From positions 1 to 38,366 of IMG/VR virus record IMGVR_UViG_3300008954_000121: a DNA stretch of 38,366 bases; one strand, given 5' to 3'. The notes below the pieces were generated by a model. It was given only the letters and a program-made list of their open reading frames with translations, had not been told where the DNA came from and ran no database searches. Source of the DNA: a virus. A program made the position numbers and the translations under genes. Below are positions 1-9,398 of this stretch, in pieces (within the stretch, counting starts at the first letter, position 1; every line of letters starts with the position of its first letter).

Positions 1-1
1 G

Positions 2-1282
2 GATGGGAATTCAGTTGCAACTGGGTATGAAGGATACAATATCCCAGACGACTTGTACGTACCATCTTGTACTATTGAAGATGTAGACAGGGCAGTATTC
101 AATTTATTCAATAAAGATCTTCCATTAATTTTTGAGTATAAAAATGCATCAAAACGAATTCCAGTAATTTTTGCCACTGGTGAGCGCTTTGCTGTCCTTA
201 GGCGTAAGCGGCCACTTCGAGATAAACATGGTGCACTAGTATTACCCCTGGTATCAATAATGAGATCGGGGATTGCACAGGACGTTGATAAAGGCATGGG
301 CCCAGGCCAAAATGCCCCACTGACAATTAGAAAGAGATTGAGTCCAGGTGATGCAGAATATCAAGCTTGGTTAAACAAATTAGGATTGCAAAATCAAGAT
401 AACCGTACGACAGAGTTACACAGAATTGCTGGGAAAGGTGAAGGCGCCGAACCTGGGACAATTGCGACCAGCGGGGGGAGAGAATTTCCACGCAATAAGG
501 ACGGCCGCTTACTGGATCCGACATTAGGGAAAAATGTATTTGAGATTATTACATTACCACCTACAAAGTTTTTTAATGCATCTTATGAGATAACAATGTG
601 GGCTCAATATACCCAACAAATGAATAATATGATTATGGGAATAATGAGCTCATATCAAAATAATCATCGTCGGACGTTCAAGCTAGAGACAGATAAAAAA
701 TATTGGTTTGTCGCATACATCGATAGTGAGTTTAGTCCAGGTAGCAACTACGATGACTTTACGGATGAAGAAAGAATAGTCAAATATACATTTACAATGT
801 CCGTACCGGCATATGTTATTGCAAGTGACCACCCTGGTGCAATGAACCCACTTAGAAAGTTTGTTTCTGCGCCCACGATACAATTTTCAGGTACTGAAAT
901 AATGGGCGATATTTTTGCACCAGTTAAGGGTGGACCACCAAGTGGTTATCCAGATAGCTATCTCTTAAATTCTCTAGCCACCGTTGATTCACTGGCACCT
1001 GGTGATGGTATCGGCTCATCATCTATTGCTTCGGCAATGAATGCGGCAGGATATGATACCCCCGGAGGAAGTTTGGCAACTCCCGGCCTACATAATATAA
1101 AGGAAGAGGCGATGTTAGGTGGTACCAAAACACAAACAACAACAAAAATGTACAGATTAGTAAAAGATCCCTTCACGGGGAAGCAGACTCGAAAGATCGT
1201 TACGGTAAAGTCAAAAGACCAGCGTAGCGGAGAGACTGTATTCAGGGGGGGATTAACCATTGACCTTGGCAAATTATGCTAG
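2..1282 (+). CDS. Phage neck/tail-terminator-like structural protein (5' end missing)
   Basis: The reading frame is open to the left edge, so the gene starts upstream of the window; codons are readable from base 2 and it ends at TAG 1280-1282. No internal start has a convincing ribosome binding site, so I treat it as 5'-truncated. The visible part is about 426 residues. The first 60 residues or so contain a FNLFNKDLPLIFEY segment followed by a basic patch (RRKRPLRDK). A mid-region reads like virion proteins rich in aromatic and beta segments (KKYWFVAYIDSEF, FTDEERIVKYTFTMSVP). The last 120 residues are Gly/Ser/Thr-rich. It sits directly before the sheath gene, where T4-like phages carry neck, tail-completion or terminator proteins (gp3/gp15-type roles). 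The general structural role is likely; the specific neck assignment is an inference from position. Confidence 0.6.
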   Translation, partial: DGNSVATGYEGYNIPDDLYVPSCTIEDVDRAVFNLFNKDLPLIFEYKNASKRIPVIFATGERFAVLRRKRPLRDKHGALVLPLVSIMRSGIAQDVDKGMGPGQNAPLTIRKRLSPGDAEYQAWLNKLGLQNQDNRTTELHRIAGKGEGAEPGTIATSGGREFPRNKDGRLLDPTLGKNVFEIITLPPTKFFNASYEITMWAQYTQQMNNMIMGIMSSYQNNHRRTFKLETDKKYWFVAYIDSEFSPGSNYDDFTDEERIVKYTFTMSVPAYVIASDHPGAMNPLRKFVSAPTIQFSGTEIMGDIFAPVKGGPPSGYPDSYLLNSLATVDSLAPGDGIGSSSIASAMNAAGYDTPGGSLATPGLHNIKEEAMLGGTKTQTTTKMYRLVKDPFTGKQTRKIVTVKSKDQRSGETVFRGGLTIDLGKLC

Positions 1283-1363
1283 GTCGAATGAGTCGAACCC
1301 AAGAAGTTTGAGTATCTACCCAATACTTAGATAAGAGTGACATGAGCCCAAGGAGAAACTTTC

Positions 1364-4300
1364 ATGGCTGAGCAAACATTCCGATCACCCGGATTTTTTG
1401 AAAAGGAAATAGACTTATCCGCGCGAAAGGTGGGACCAGTTGGTACCCCGGCCGGCATCATCGGCACTGCGGAAAAAGGTCCAGCATTCGTTCCAATGAC
1501 AGTGGGATCTTATGCAGATTTTGAAACACGATTCGGAGGCTTAGACCCCAATAGATTTGGGCCCTATGCTGTAAGAGAATTCCTAAAGAACCGTACTGCT
1601 GCAACATTCTTAAGAGTGTTAGGTGCCGGTGCAAATGAAACCAGTGTGGATATGAATACCACAAAAGTACAAGGTACTGTGAAAAATGCTGGCTTTGTAT
1701 TACGTCCGACCCAGCTTGATGCTGCAGGTGCAACTACAGCGCCAATTGATATGGGGGAGACAAGAAATAACTGTAAAGTGCAATTCCTCTGTGGCCTACA
1801 TGAAGTACCACAGAATGCTATAGATGGATATCCTGTATTTGTCAATAATGATAGCTGTGGTGTTGTTGACGGCGGCTCAGATGAAGCAAATCTAGTTAGG
1901 GCAATGATATTCACTCCCGATACAGCAAAAGTTATGGTTTTAAGTGGTGATGCTGAACATGATTTTACTGCTGATGGCGGAACAGCACTTGGTGACTTTG
2001 CATCTCTTGGTGCAACCTCAGGCGCAGAAGCCGGTACGTTTAAGTTGGTGATTTCCTCTTCATTAGGTAAACCATTTTCTCATTATCTTGGTCGCGACGA
2101 AGGTATCCGAGTACTTACTGCATCATTAGACCCTAATAACCGATCCTACATTGGTAAGGTGTTGAATAGGGACCCACATAAGTTTTATGAAATGCAACAT
2201 TATCTATATGCAGATTTTGCAATGGAAAATGAAATTGCATCAATTGCTGATGCTGATGCCACAAATGGTGGGACGGCCTCAATTGCACTTCTTTCCGGAA
2301 ACGGAGGAGCTACTAGCGCAGACTGTCCACTAACAACCAACGAGACATTTGAAGAGTTGTTTGGTCGATTCGATACCAGGTATACAACACCAACAACACC
2401 ATGGATTATATCCCAGCCATTTGGTGGTACAGAGTACAAATTATTTAGATTTGAAACAATCTCTGATGGTGCATATGGGAATGATAAATTAAAGATTTCG
2501 ATTGCAAACCTAAGAGCATCAACAGATCCTAAGGATAAGCATTGTTCATTCGAGGTCCAGGTACGCCGATTTGGTGATACGGATATGAATAAGCAGATGG
2601 TAGAACGTTATCCAGAGGTTAACTTAAACCCGAAGAGTGATAAATACATTGCGAATGTAATTGGCGACTATAAGGTAAGGTTTGACTTTGATCAGGAAAA
2701 CCCTGATGAACGCCGACTAGTTATTAGTGGCAAGTATCCAAATAAGTCATCGGCAATCCGCGTTATTATGGATGCCACAGTAGATCGTGGAGATGGATGC
2801 CTTCCGCAAGATATTATGCCATTCGGGTTCGAGGGTATACCGACCTTAAAAACCGCTGATTCTTTGACTGATGATACAACAGTTGCACTAACCCTGGGGC
2901 CAGATACCCTTGGTGATGTAAACGCACCTTCCCGCCTAGATGGTTTAACTGGGGCAGGGATGGTTGCTGATGACACATTTTTGAAGAACTCAATTATCCC
3001 ACCTCTACCACTAAGATTTAAGTGTACAAGAGGAAAGACAAAAGACTCTACAGAAGCAGGTGTAACAATAGATTTCTTAGGTGACCCAGGTGTGGATGAA
3101 AAGGCAGACTCAAGGTTATATTGGGGTGTTAAATTTGAACGATGCCCAAGGGAATCTAGCCTTCCAGGTGCCGCATTGAACCCCAATGTATCTGCATTGC
3201 CGAACCCTCTAGTTTCTGCATATACACAATTTCTTGGAATTGCAGACTTAGATACAATGATGACCGGTTCTGCGGTAAATACGTTTAACAATAACAAGTT
3301 TACCTTGGCAAGAGTTGCGCTACAAGAAGATGATATTGGCGACGTCGATAGCACTGCTAAAACACATATGAAAGGTGCAGCCTATATCAGAAATGGTGTA
3401 CCTGATCCATCGACATATACAATAGATGGCCCAGATATTCCTGGCCGCTTAACGCTAGCATCTCTTGTTCATGACAGTGTAAATGCACAAGGTGTAATGT
3501 TTAATAGGTTTACTCCTTTTGCTAAGTTCACGCTACCATTCTCTGGTGGTTTCGATGGCCTAAATATGTTGTCCAGGGATGATGCAAATATGACAGACAG
3601 GGCATGTTCATCTGCTACAGATGGATTGGCAAATGAATCTGCTGCTGCAGCTGGTCTTGGAGATGCAGAAGATGTAACAGGTACCGGTAGGGATAACAAT
3701 GTTGTAGCATCTTATAATCTTGCAGTCCATCAGATGACCGATCCAATGACAGTAAACACAAATATCTTGTGTGTTCCTGGAATCAGGGACCCATTTGTCA
3801 CCGACTTTGCTGCAGATAGGACTAGGGAATACTCAAAGGCATTCTACCTAATGGACCTTGAGAATTACTCAGAGGCTACTGATAGAATATTCCTTGATGC
3901 TGGTACTCTAAATGCTGGTACTGCTAATGAAATTGATCATGATGCATTAAAGCCAGATATCAGAGTAACCTCCGAACAATTTGAGGGACGTGCAATTGAC
4001 AACAATTATTGTTCAACGTATTTCCCAGATTGCTACATTGATGACCCAGTTAACAACCTTAAGGTAAGGGTACCTGCTTCTGTGGTTGCCCTCGCAGCGT
4101 TAGGGTTTAATGATAAGGTTGCGTACCCATGGTTCGCACCTGCTGGTTTTAATCGAGGTGCTTTAGGGTTTGTCTCTAATGTAATGACAAGGTTAACTGC
4201 CGGAGACAGAGACACATTATATGATGCGAGAATTAATCCAATTGCAGTCTTTCCAAGCGGTGGATTTGTAATCTTTGGACAAAAGACGCTGCAGATGAAT

Positions 4301-4627
4301 AAATCAGCGCTTGATAGAGTTAACGTCCGAAGGATGTTACTTGAAGTTAAGAGATTGGTCACTGGTGTGGCTGATAAGATTCTCTTTGAACAGAATACGC
4401 CACAAACAAGGGCGCGATTCGTTGGAGGTGTTACCCCATTACTAGCATTGGTACAGGCTCAGGCAGGTATTGAGCAATTCCAGGTAGTTATGGATGACAC
4501 AAACAATACACAGGAGGATTACGAAAGTAACCGCTTAAATGGTAGGATTGTTGTGGTACCGACTCGAGCAATTGAGTTTATCGCAATCGATTTTATTATA
4601 ACCAATAGCGGCGTAATATTCGCATGA
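1364..4627 (+). CDS. Tail sheath protein, first of two tandem paralogs
   Basis: This protein would polymerise around the tail tube and contract during injection (T4 gp18 family). The N-terminus has the sheath signature of an extended arm followed by GTPAGIIGTAEKGPAFVP (residues about 28-45) and a ferredoxin-like segment ending REFLKNRTAATFLRVLGAG. The C-terminal 170 residues carry the conserved sheath core: FAPAGFNRGAL, LYDARINPIAVFP, ALDRVNVRRMLLEVKR, ending in a beta strand pair (VPTRAIEFIAIDFIITNSG). At 1087 residues it is far longer than T4 gp18 (659). The extra length lies in the middle, where surface domains are usually inserted. ATG 1364 follows AAGGAG with 8 nt spacing. The next gene, 39 bp downstream, is a homolog with the same two ends and a diverged middle. 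Confidence 0.93.
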   Translation: MAEQTFRSPGFFEKEIDLSARKVGPVGTPAGIIGTAEKGPAFVPMTVGSYADFETRFGGLDPNRFGPYAVREFLKNRTAATFLRVLGAGANETSVDMNTTKVQGTVKNAGFVLRPTQLDAAGATTAPIDMGETRNNCKVQFLCGLHEVPQNAIDGYPVFVNNDSCGVVDGGSDEANLVRAMIFTPDTAKVMVLSGDAEHDFTADGGTALGDFASLGATSGAEAGTFKLVISSSLGKPFSHYLGRDEGIRVLTASLDPNNRSYIGKVLNRDPHKFYEMQHYLYADFAMENEIASIADADATNGGTASIALLSGNGGATSADCPLTTNETFEELFGRFDTRYTTPTTPWIISQPFGGTEYKLFRFETISDGAYGNDKLKISIANLRASTDPKDKHCSFEVQVRRFGDTDMNKQMVERYPEVNLNPKSDKYIANVIGDYKVRFDFDQENPDERRLVISGKYPNKSSAIRVIMDATVDRGDGCLPQDIMPFGFEGIPTLKTADSLTDDTTVALTLGPDTLGDVNAPSRLDGLTGAGMVADDTFLKNSIIPPLPLRFKCTRGKTKDSTEAGVTIDFLGDPGVDEKADSRLYWGVKFERCPRESSLPGAALNPNVSALPNPLVSAYTQFLGIADLDTMMTGSAVNTFNNNKFTLARVALQEDDIGDVDSTAKTHMKGAAYIRNGVPDPSTYTIDGPDIPGRLTLASLVHDSVNAQGVMFNRFTPFAKFTLPFSGGFDGLNMLSRDDANMTDRACSSATDGLANESAAAAGLGDAEDVTGTGRDNNVVASYNLAVHQMTDPMTVNTNILCVPGIRDPFVTDFAADRTREYSKAFYLMDLENYSEATDRIFLDAGTLNAGTANEIDHDALKPDIRVTSEQFEGRAIDNNYCSTYFPDCYIDDPVNNLKVRVPASVVALAALGFNDKVAYPWFAPAGFNRGALGFVSNVMTRLTAGDRDTLYDARINPIAVFPSGGFVIFGQKTLQMNKSALDRVNVRRMLLEVKRLVTGVADKILFEQNTPQTRARFVGGVTPLLALVQAQAGIEQFQVVMDDTNNTQEDYESNRLNGRIVVVPTRAIEFIAIDFIITNSGVIFA

Positions 4628-4666
4628 TGAATACCTATAAAAGGATAACAGGTAGGAGCAAAACCA

Positions 4667-7600
4667 ATGGCTGAATTGACCTTTAAGAGTGCCGGAGTAG
4701 CTACTCGCGAAATTGACTTAAGTGGACCGACTACAGTCAAACCGCAGGGAACACCTGCTGGCGTAATCGGTACTGCATTAAAAGGTCGGGCTTTCGTTCC
4801 GATCACATTCGCTACGTATCAAGACTTCGTTGCCGAATTCGGAACTTCCGACGGCGAAAAGTTCGGTCCACTTGCAGTATACGAGTGGATGAAGAACTCT
4901 AGAGCAGGAACATATGTAAGAACCCTGGGCTGTGGAGACGGTACCAGAAGAAGAGTAGACAGTCCTAATGAGGGCAGTGTCACTAATGCAGGGTTTCAAG
5001 TAGGTGCAGAACTTCCCCAGGAAGATGGGTTCTTAGGACAAAATGCTTATGCTGGTGCTTCTTCCGGAACAGATCGTGGCGAAGAGCTCGGCCGAACATA
5101 TTTTCTGGGTTGCCTCACAACTGAGACAGCTACTTCAAATCAGTTTTCTGATGCCGGCATAAATGTTCTTGGTGAAACAATTTCAGACACACAATCCGCA
5201 CCAATTTTGCGTGGTGTCTTATTGGCACCTTCCGGAGTGCTTTTATCATTATCAAGTTCTTATTATGCCGATGGCTTAGCCTTAGGACACAATCAGCCGT
5301 CTGCACATATAAAGGGTGCATTTGGTGCCACCGCGGCTAATAATGATGGCGGGTATATGATTGGGTCCGTTAATAAAGCAAATAACGGTCAGCAGTTTGT
5401 TATGATCTTAAATGGCCATATCAATACCCCTGAATTCCCAAATATTTTAACCGCATCTTTCGACCCGCAGGCACCAGATTATTTTAGAAATATTTTTAAT
5501 GCTGATCCAGGTTGTACAGAACATGCAGGTCACTGTTTGTACACATCATGGGATGTATATAGCAATCATGCAACTGCAGGTGCTACAGGGGTTTGTGAAA
5601 CCGATTTCTTGGCTGGCGGAGCATCAGGATTTCAAAACGTCGAAGAGTGCGCATTCTTGGTAACAGGGTCACTTGACAGAAACGACGGACATGCTACAGT
5701 TCCGAACCCAGAATGTTTTGAAGACAGATATAGAACAGCACGCTCTCCGTGGTTAACATCACAGAAGTTTGGTGGCAAGGTCAAAAATCTTTTTAAGATT
5801 CATGCACTTGATGATGGTACTGCTGGTAGTGATGGGTTCAAAATTTCAATTGGTAATATTGCGGCATCTAGTAATGAGTCGACAGACTTCGGAACATTTG
5901 ACCTATTCGTTAGGGCAATGGAAGATGATGATGATAATGTTGTTGCATTAGAAAAGTTTTATAAGCTTGACCTTGACCCAACTTCAGACCGCTATGCAGC
6001 TAGAGTAATTGGTGATCAATATACATACTACGATTTTGATAAGCCAGATGGTTCTCAGAAATTAGTAATTGAAGGCATTCATCCGAATCGTTCCAAGTAT
6101 ATCCGCCTTGAAATGGCTAGTGAGGTTGATAAGAATACAATCGACGATTCAGCATTACCAGTTGGCTTCCGCGGCCACAGTCACCTCGTAACATCAGGTT
6201 CAATAACAGAGGTTACCCAGGGCAGCTCCACCGCAGACAGTTTATTAAGTTCAACCCCAATGGGGGCAGATCAGACTGACGGTACTAATGTTCTTTGGTC
6301 AGCAGACCCACTAAACAGCATAATCCAAATGCCGGTTCCTCTACGGGGTGACATTACGAAGGGCTCGGGTACAGGTAGAAAAGTTGGGCCCAATCTCCAC
6401 TGGGGTGTACAATTCCAGGTTAACGATGACCCAGCTGAGCCAAATAAGAGTAGAGTATTTGAGAAATCAATTTATGGATTTACCAAGTATTTCCCTGACT
6501 TTCAAACTTCCGATTTGAATTTGATGGTTGGTGATAATGCTGGCACTCCTGATGATAGTATTGATGATCTATTTACAGTTCTTGACTCTGATAGATTTAA
6601 CAATAATGCTTTCTCTCTAGAAAATATTGAAGTTCAAGGAATTGATGCTGATGCAGGTGCACTAGATAATAAGAAGTGGGAAGATGCAGTATATCGAAGA
6701 GACGGCATCGCCACCGGAGATTCTCCAGATGCATTATCTACAGGAAGACTACTTGGCGGCGCCCACTTCCAAGATGACTTTACAAATATAGGTGCTAGAA
6801 AGCATCGCAAGTTTAGCTTATTCCTCCAGGGCGGTTTCGATGGTCTCAATATTCTAGATCATAATAAAGCTAAGATGACAGACCTTGCATGCCGTAGAGA
6901 GATGCAAGATTCTCAAGGCCAGGGTGGTGTTGATGGACCAACAGTTGCATCTTACCGCAAGGCACTTGATGTAATGGCTGAGAAGGCTGATGTTGATATC
7001 AAGCTTCTTGCAATTCCAGGCCTTAGAGACCCATCTGTATCTGAATATGCTATTGACACATGTGAGGATCGATTCGACGCGATGCTTATTATGGATGTTG
7101 TAGAGGTTGATGATGTAAATGAAGTTGTAGAAAATAAAGCAACTCAGGTTATTAGCGTTTCAAACACCGTAGAGAACCTTCTTGGTAGAAACCTTGATAC
7201 ATCATTTGCCGCAGCATACTTTCCAGACTGCGTGGTCCCTGACCCGACAACAAGAACAAATGTATTATGCCCACCATCTGTTGCAGTCCTTGGGGCCTTT
7301 GCACTTAATGATGCGGTAGCACATCCTTGGTTTGCCCCAGCAGGTTTCACAAGAGGTGCTCTCTCCAGGGTTGTAGAGTCCCAGGTTAAGCTTAATAGAG
7401 CGAACCTTGATACACTATATGAGGCGGACATCAATCCTCTATCGGCCTTCCCACACACTCCAGGTGTTGTGGTCTGGGGCCAGAAGACACTGCAGGCCGC
7501 AAAGAGCGCGCTCGACAGGGTCAATGTACGTCGCCTGCTTATTGAAATCAGGCGTCAGGTTAAACGAGTTGGAAATACCCTCTTGTTCGAACCAAACCGG

Positions 7601-7825
7601 GCAGAGACGCTAGCACGCTTCTCGAACGCGGTTAACCCGATCCTCTCAAGGATCCAGCAACAGCAAGGTCTTGATAAGTTCAAGGTTGTGATTGATACCA
7701 CAACTACAACCCAGGCTGATGTTGAAAACAACACTGTGCGCGGGAAGATCTTCTTACAACCAACACGTACTGTGGAATTCATCTCTTTGGATTTCGTGGT
7801 TACAAATGCTGGAATGGAAGTATAA
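4667..7825 (+). CDS. Tail sheath protein, second of two tandem paralogs
   Basis: This is a second gp18-family sheath subunit of 1052 residues. Its N-terminus parallels its neighbour (GTPAGVIGTALKGRAFVP at about 29-46, then YEWMKNSRAGTYVRTLGCG). Its C-terminus shares FAPAGFTRGALS, LYEADINPLSAFP, ALDRVNVRRLLIEIRR and a terminal strand pair VEFISLDFVVTNAG. The central region is Asp/Gly-rich and clearly diverged from the first sheath gene, with Cys residues the core does not need. ATG 4667 is preceded by GGAG with 8 nt spacing. The TAA stop is followed at once by a 7-bp RNA hairpin (7825-7841) without a U-tract. Both copies have intact ends and full-length frames, so neither looks like a pseudogene. 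Whether both are assembled in one tail or used alternatively cannot be told from sequence. Confidence 0.92.
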   Translation: MAELTFKSAGVATREIDLSGPTTVKPQGTPAGVIGTALKGRAFVPITFATYQDFVAEFGTSDGEKFGPLAVYEWMKNSRAGTYVRTLGCGDGTRRRVDSPNEGSVTNAGFQVGAELPQEDGFLGQNAYAGASSGTDRGEELGRTYFLGCLTTETATSNQFSDAGINVLGETISDTQSAPILRGVLLAPSGVLLSLSSSYYADGLALGHNQPSAHIKGAFGATAANNDGGYMIGSVNKANNGQQFVMILNGHINTPEFPNILTASFDPQAPDYFRNIFNADPGCTEHAGHCLYTSWDVYSNHATAGATGVCETDFLAGGASGFQNVEECAFLVTGSLDRNDGHATVPNPECFEDRYRTARSPWLTSQKFGGKVKNLFKIHALDDGTAGSDGFKISIGNIAASSNESTDFGTFDLFVRAMEDDDDNVVALEKFYKLDLDPTSDRYAARVIGDQYTYYDFDKPDGSQKLVIEGIHPNRSKYIRLEMASEVDKNTIDDSALPVGFRGHSHLVTSGSITEVTQGSSTADSLLSSTPMGADQTDGTNVLWSADPLNSIIQMPVPLRGDITKGSGTGRKVGPNLHWGVQFQVNDDPAEPNKSRVFEKSIYGFTKYFPDFQTSDLNLMVGDNAGTPDDSIDDLFTVLDSDRFNNNAFSLENIEVQGIDADAGALDNKKWEDAVYRRDGIATGDSPDALSTGRLLGGAHFQDDFTNIGARKHRKFSLFLQGGFDGLNILDHNKAKMTDLACRREMQDSQGQGGVDGPTVASYRKALDVMAEKADVDIKLLAIPGLRDPSVSEYAIDTCEDRFDAMLIMDVVEVDDVNEVVENKATQVISVSNTVENLLGRNLDTSFAAAYFPDCVVPDPTTRTNVLCPPSVAVLGAFALNDAVAHPWFAPAGFTRGALSRVVESQVKLNRANLDTLYEADINPLSAFPHTPGVVVWGQKTLQAAKSALDRVNVRRLLIEIRRQVKRVGNTLLFEPNRAETLARFSNAVNPILSRIQQQQGLDKFKVVIDTTTTTQADVENNTVRGKIFLQPTRTVEFISLDFVVTNAGMEV

Positions 7826-7878
7826 TTCTTTCGAAGAGAATAATTAGATATGTCACAAGTTTATAGGAGAATTTAGAC

Positions 7879-8367
7879 ATGGCCGAAACACTATCCGTTA
7901 CTGATATGCTTCCAAATAAGTTTGAGCCGAAGCGCAAATTTAGATGGGTCTTTGCAATCGAGGGAATCGATGCATTCTTAATGAAGACTGCCGCTCGCCC
8001 AACTATTAATACTGCTTCACAAGAAGTTGCGTATATGAACTCTACGAGGTTCCTTGCTGGAAAAACAAAGTTTGATGCAATTTCTGTAACGCTGCACGAT
8101 CCAATTGCTCCTTCTGGTGCTCAACAGGTCATGGAATGGGTACGTACCCACTTTGAATCTGTATCAGGTCGTGCTGGCTATGCTGACTTTTACAAGCGTG
8201 ATTGTCAACTTAAGCTTCTAGATCCTGTTGGTACTGTAGTTGAACTATGGGACCTTAAGGGGTGTTTTCTTGAGTCCGCTGCTTTCGGCGAACTAGATTA
8301 TGCCGGCGAAGATCCTGCTGAGGTTTCTATAACCATCCGCTTTGACAACGCTGTCCTACAATATTAG
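7879..8367 (+). CDS. Tail tube protein (gp19-like)
   Basis: This 162-residue protein would stack as rings inside the sheath to form the rigid tube. Its length matches T4 gp19 (163). The start MAETLSVTDMLPNKFEPKRKFRW, the DAFLMKTAARP strand, the amphipathic segment around GAQQVMEWVRTHFES, and the closing FGELDYAGEDPAEVSITIRFDNA are typical of gp19/Hcp-like tube subunits. The position directly after the sheath genes is the canonical one. ATG 7879 is preceded by AGGAG. The gene is followed by a strong rho-independent terminator, so the sheath and tube genes end a transcription unit here. Confidence 0.93.
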   Translation: MAETLSVTDMLPNKFEPKRKFRWVFAIEGIDAFLMKTAARPTINTASQEVAYMNSTRFLAGKTKFDAISVTLHDPIAPSGAQQVMEWVRTHFESVSGRAGYADFYKRDCQLKLLDPVGTVVELWDLKGCFLESAAFGELDYAGEDPAEVSITIRFDNAVLQY

Positions 8368-8407
8368 CATTCTTCTATACATTACTGTAGCTCAGTAACT
8401 AGGTCTC

Positions 8408-8440
8408 AAAAGCCCTCCATTGGAGGGCTTTTGTCTTTTT
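8408..8440 (+). terminator. Rho-independent terminator after the tail tube gene
   Basis: An 11-bp perfect stem (AAAAGCCCTCC / GGAGGGCTTTT) with a 3-nt loop is followed by TGTCTTTTT. It lies 40 bp after the tube stop codon and would separate highly expressed sheath/tube transcripts from the genes downstream. Confidence 0.92.
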
Positions 8441-8525
8441 AATAGTTTACAAGAAATTCTTGGGTGGTGATATTTAATATGCACGTGCATGAGGCACACT
8501 ATAAACGTAATTGATGGAGAAAACT

Positions 8526-9398
8526 GTGTCAGACGAAACAAAGACTAGTAAAACGGAATCAAGGGAAGACAAGAACCAGATCTTTACATCATCTGCGTCA
8601 GAGGCAATGCCCCGTCGCAACGTGATGAAGGAAGACTTTGGGTATGAAGTTCCTGTAGAGGCGGTACCACTTCCGTCAAGAGGCAGAGTGTATCCTCCGG
8701 ATAGCCCTCTTGCCGGCCAAGATACCATAGAGATTAAGGCAATGACGGCCCAGGAGGAGGATATCCTTACATCCAGGGCCCTAATTAAGAAGGGTACGGT
8801 AATCACACACCTTCTTAAGTCATGTATGATTGACAAGCGTATCAATCCTAACGATATGATTGCCGGTGATAGAAATGCTGTTATGACAGCACTAAGAATT
8901 ACAGGGTATGGTCAGGAATATAATGTTGAAGTAGATTGTCCTGCATGCAGTGTTCGTTCGAAGCAAGGATTTGACCTTGCTGCCTTACCAATTAAGCGCT
9001 TAGAAATTGAACCAGTTGCTGAGGGTGCAAACTTATTTGAGATTACACTTCCCGTAACAAAGAAGGTAGTAAGATTTAAGTTTCTTGACGGTAATGATGA
9101 AGAAGAAATCATGATTACTGCTGAGCGTTCTAAGAAGGTAGGCCTACAAGGGGAGAACCTTGTAACAACCCGACTAAAACATTCAATTGTTGCTATTGAT
9201 GGAACAACCGAGAAGGGGAAAATTGGGCTATTCATCCGAAACATGCCAGCACGTGACTCGTTAACGCTTAGAAAGTATATCGATAAAAACGAGCCAGGCA
9301 TTGATATGAAGTCATGGATGGAGTGCCCAAGTTGTTTCGAGTCCTCGGAGGTGCGCCTGCCCTTGGGCGCCACGTTTTTTTGGCCTGACTCCGAATGA
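8526..9398 (+). CDS. gp26-type baseplate/tail assembly protein, zero-frame product
   Basis: The 290-residue product resembles the T4 gp26 / T4_baseplate family. It has a charged N-terminus, then a core beginning near YEVPVEAVPLPSRG with helical segments around AMTAQEEDILTSRALIKKG. Two Cys pairs (CPAC at 138-141 and CPSC at 267-270) are likely to share one zinc ion. I prefer GTG 8526 as start because GGAGA sits 5 nt upstream; TTG 8511 and ATG 8514 overlap that Shine-Dalgarno. The gene lies between tube and tape measure, the position of tail assembly chaperones in most tailed phages. A T7 run at codons 284-285 precedes the stop by 15 nt and leads into an open downstream frame (next entries). 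The family call is from sequence resemblance; the chaperone role is an inference from position. Confidence 0.82.
   Translation: MSDETKTSKTESREDKNQIFTSSASEAMPRRNVMKEDFGYEVPVEAVPLPSRGRVYPPDSPLAGQDTIEIKAMTAQEEDILTSRALIKKGTVITHLLKSCMIDKRINPNDMIAGDRNAVMTALRITGYGQEYNVEVDCPACSVRSKQGFDLAALPIKRLEIEPVAEGANLFEITLPVTKKVVRFKFLDGNDEEEIMITAERSKKVGLQGENLVTTRLKHSIVAIDGTTEKGKIGLFIRNMPARDSLTLRKYIDKNEPGIDMKSWMECPSCFESSEVRLPLGATFFWPDSE
9375..9381 (+). other. Candidate programmed frameshift site (T7 slippery run)
   Basis: Seven consecutive T are read as ACG TTT TTT TGG in the zero frame. A Phe tRNA on TTT 9378-9380 can re-pair fully after moving +1 (next codon GGC) or -2 (next codon TTT). Both moves enter the same downstream open frame. 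The zero frame stops at TGA 9396. The shifted frame is open from 9310 to 9639, so the shift must occur in that interval. A GGAGG (9347-9351) and an imperfect GC-rich hairpin (9351-9373) lie just upstream. Confidence 0.6.

Noticed and set aside
2692-3354. Reverse-strand open frame of about 220 codons inside the first sheath gene
   Set aside because: The + strand frame here is a clear sheath gene; the antisense product has no recognisable motif or start signal.
4636-4643. T4 late-promoter-like octamers (TATAAAAG at 4636, TATAAACG at 8500, TATAAGTA at 26178)
   Set aside because: Matches to TATAAATA are imperfect, differ from each other, and are expected by chance in AT-rich gaps; many structural genes lack any such motif.
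7825-7841. Seven-base-pair hairpin directly after the second sheath gene
   Set aside because: It is not followed by a T run, so it is not annotated as a terminator; the real terminator lies after the tube gene.
8446-8478. Possible promoter TTTACA-17-GATATT after the 8408 terminator, with a 12-bp palindrome ATGCACGTGCAT at 8479-8490
   Set aside because: The -10 match is weak and no better than background; a promoter after a terminator is likely in principle but cannot be placed from this sequence.
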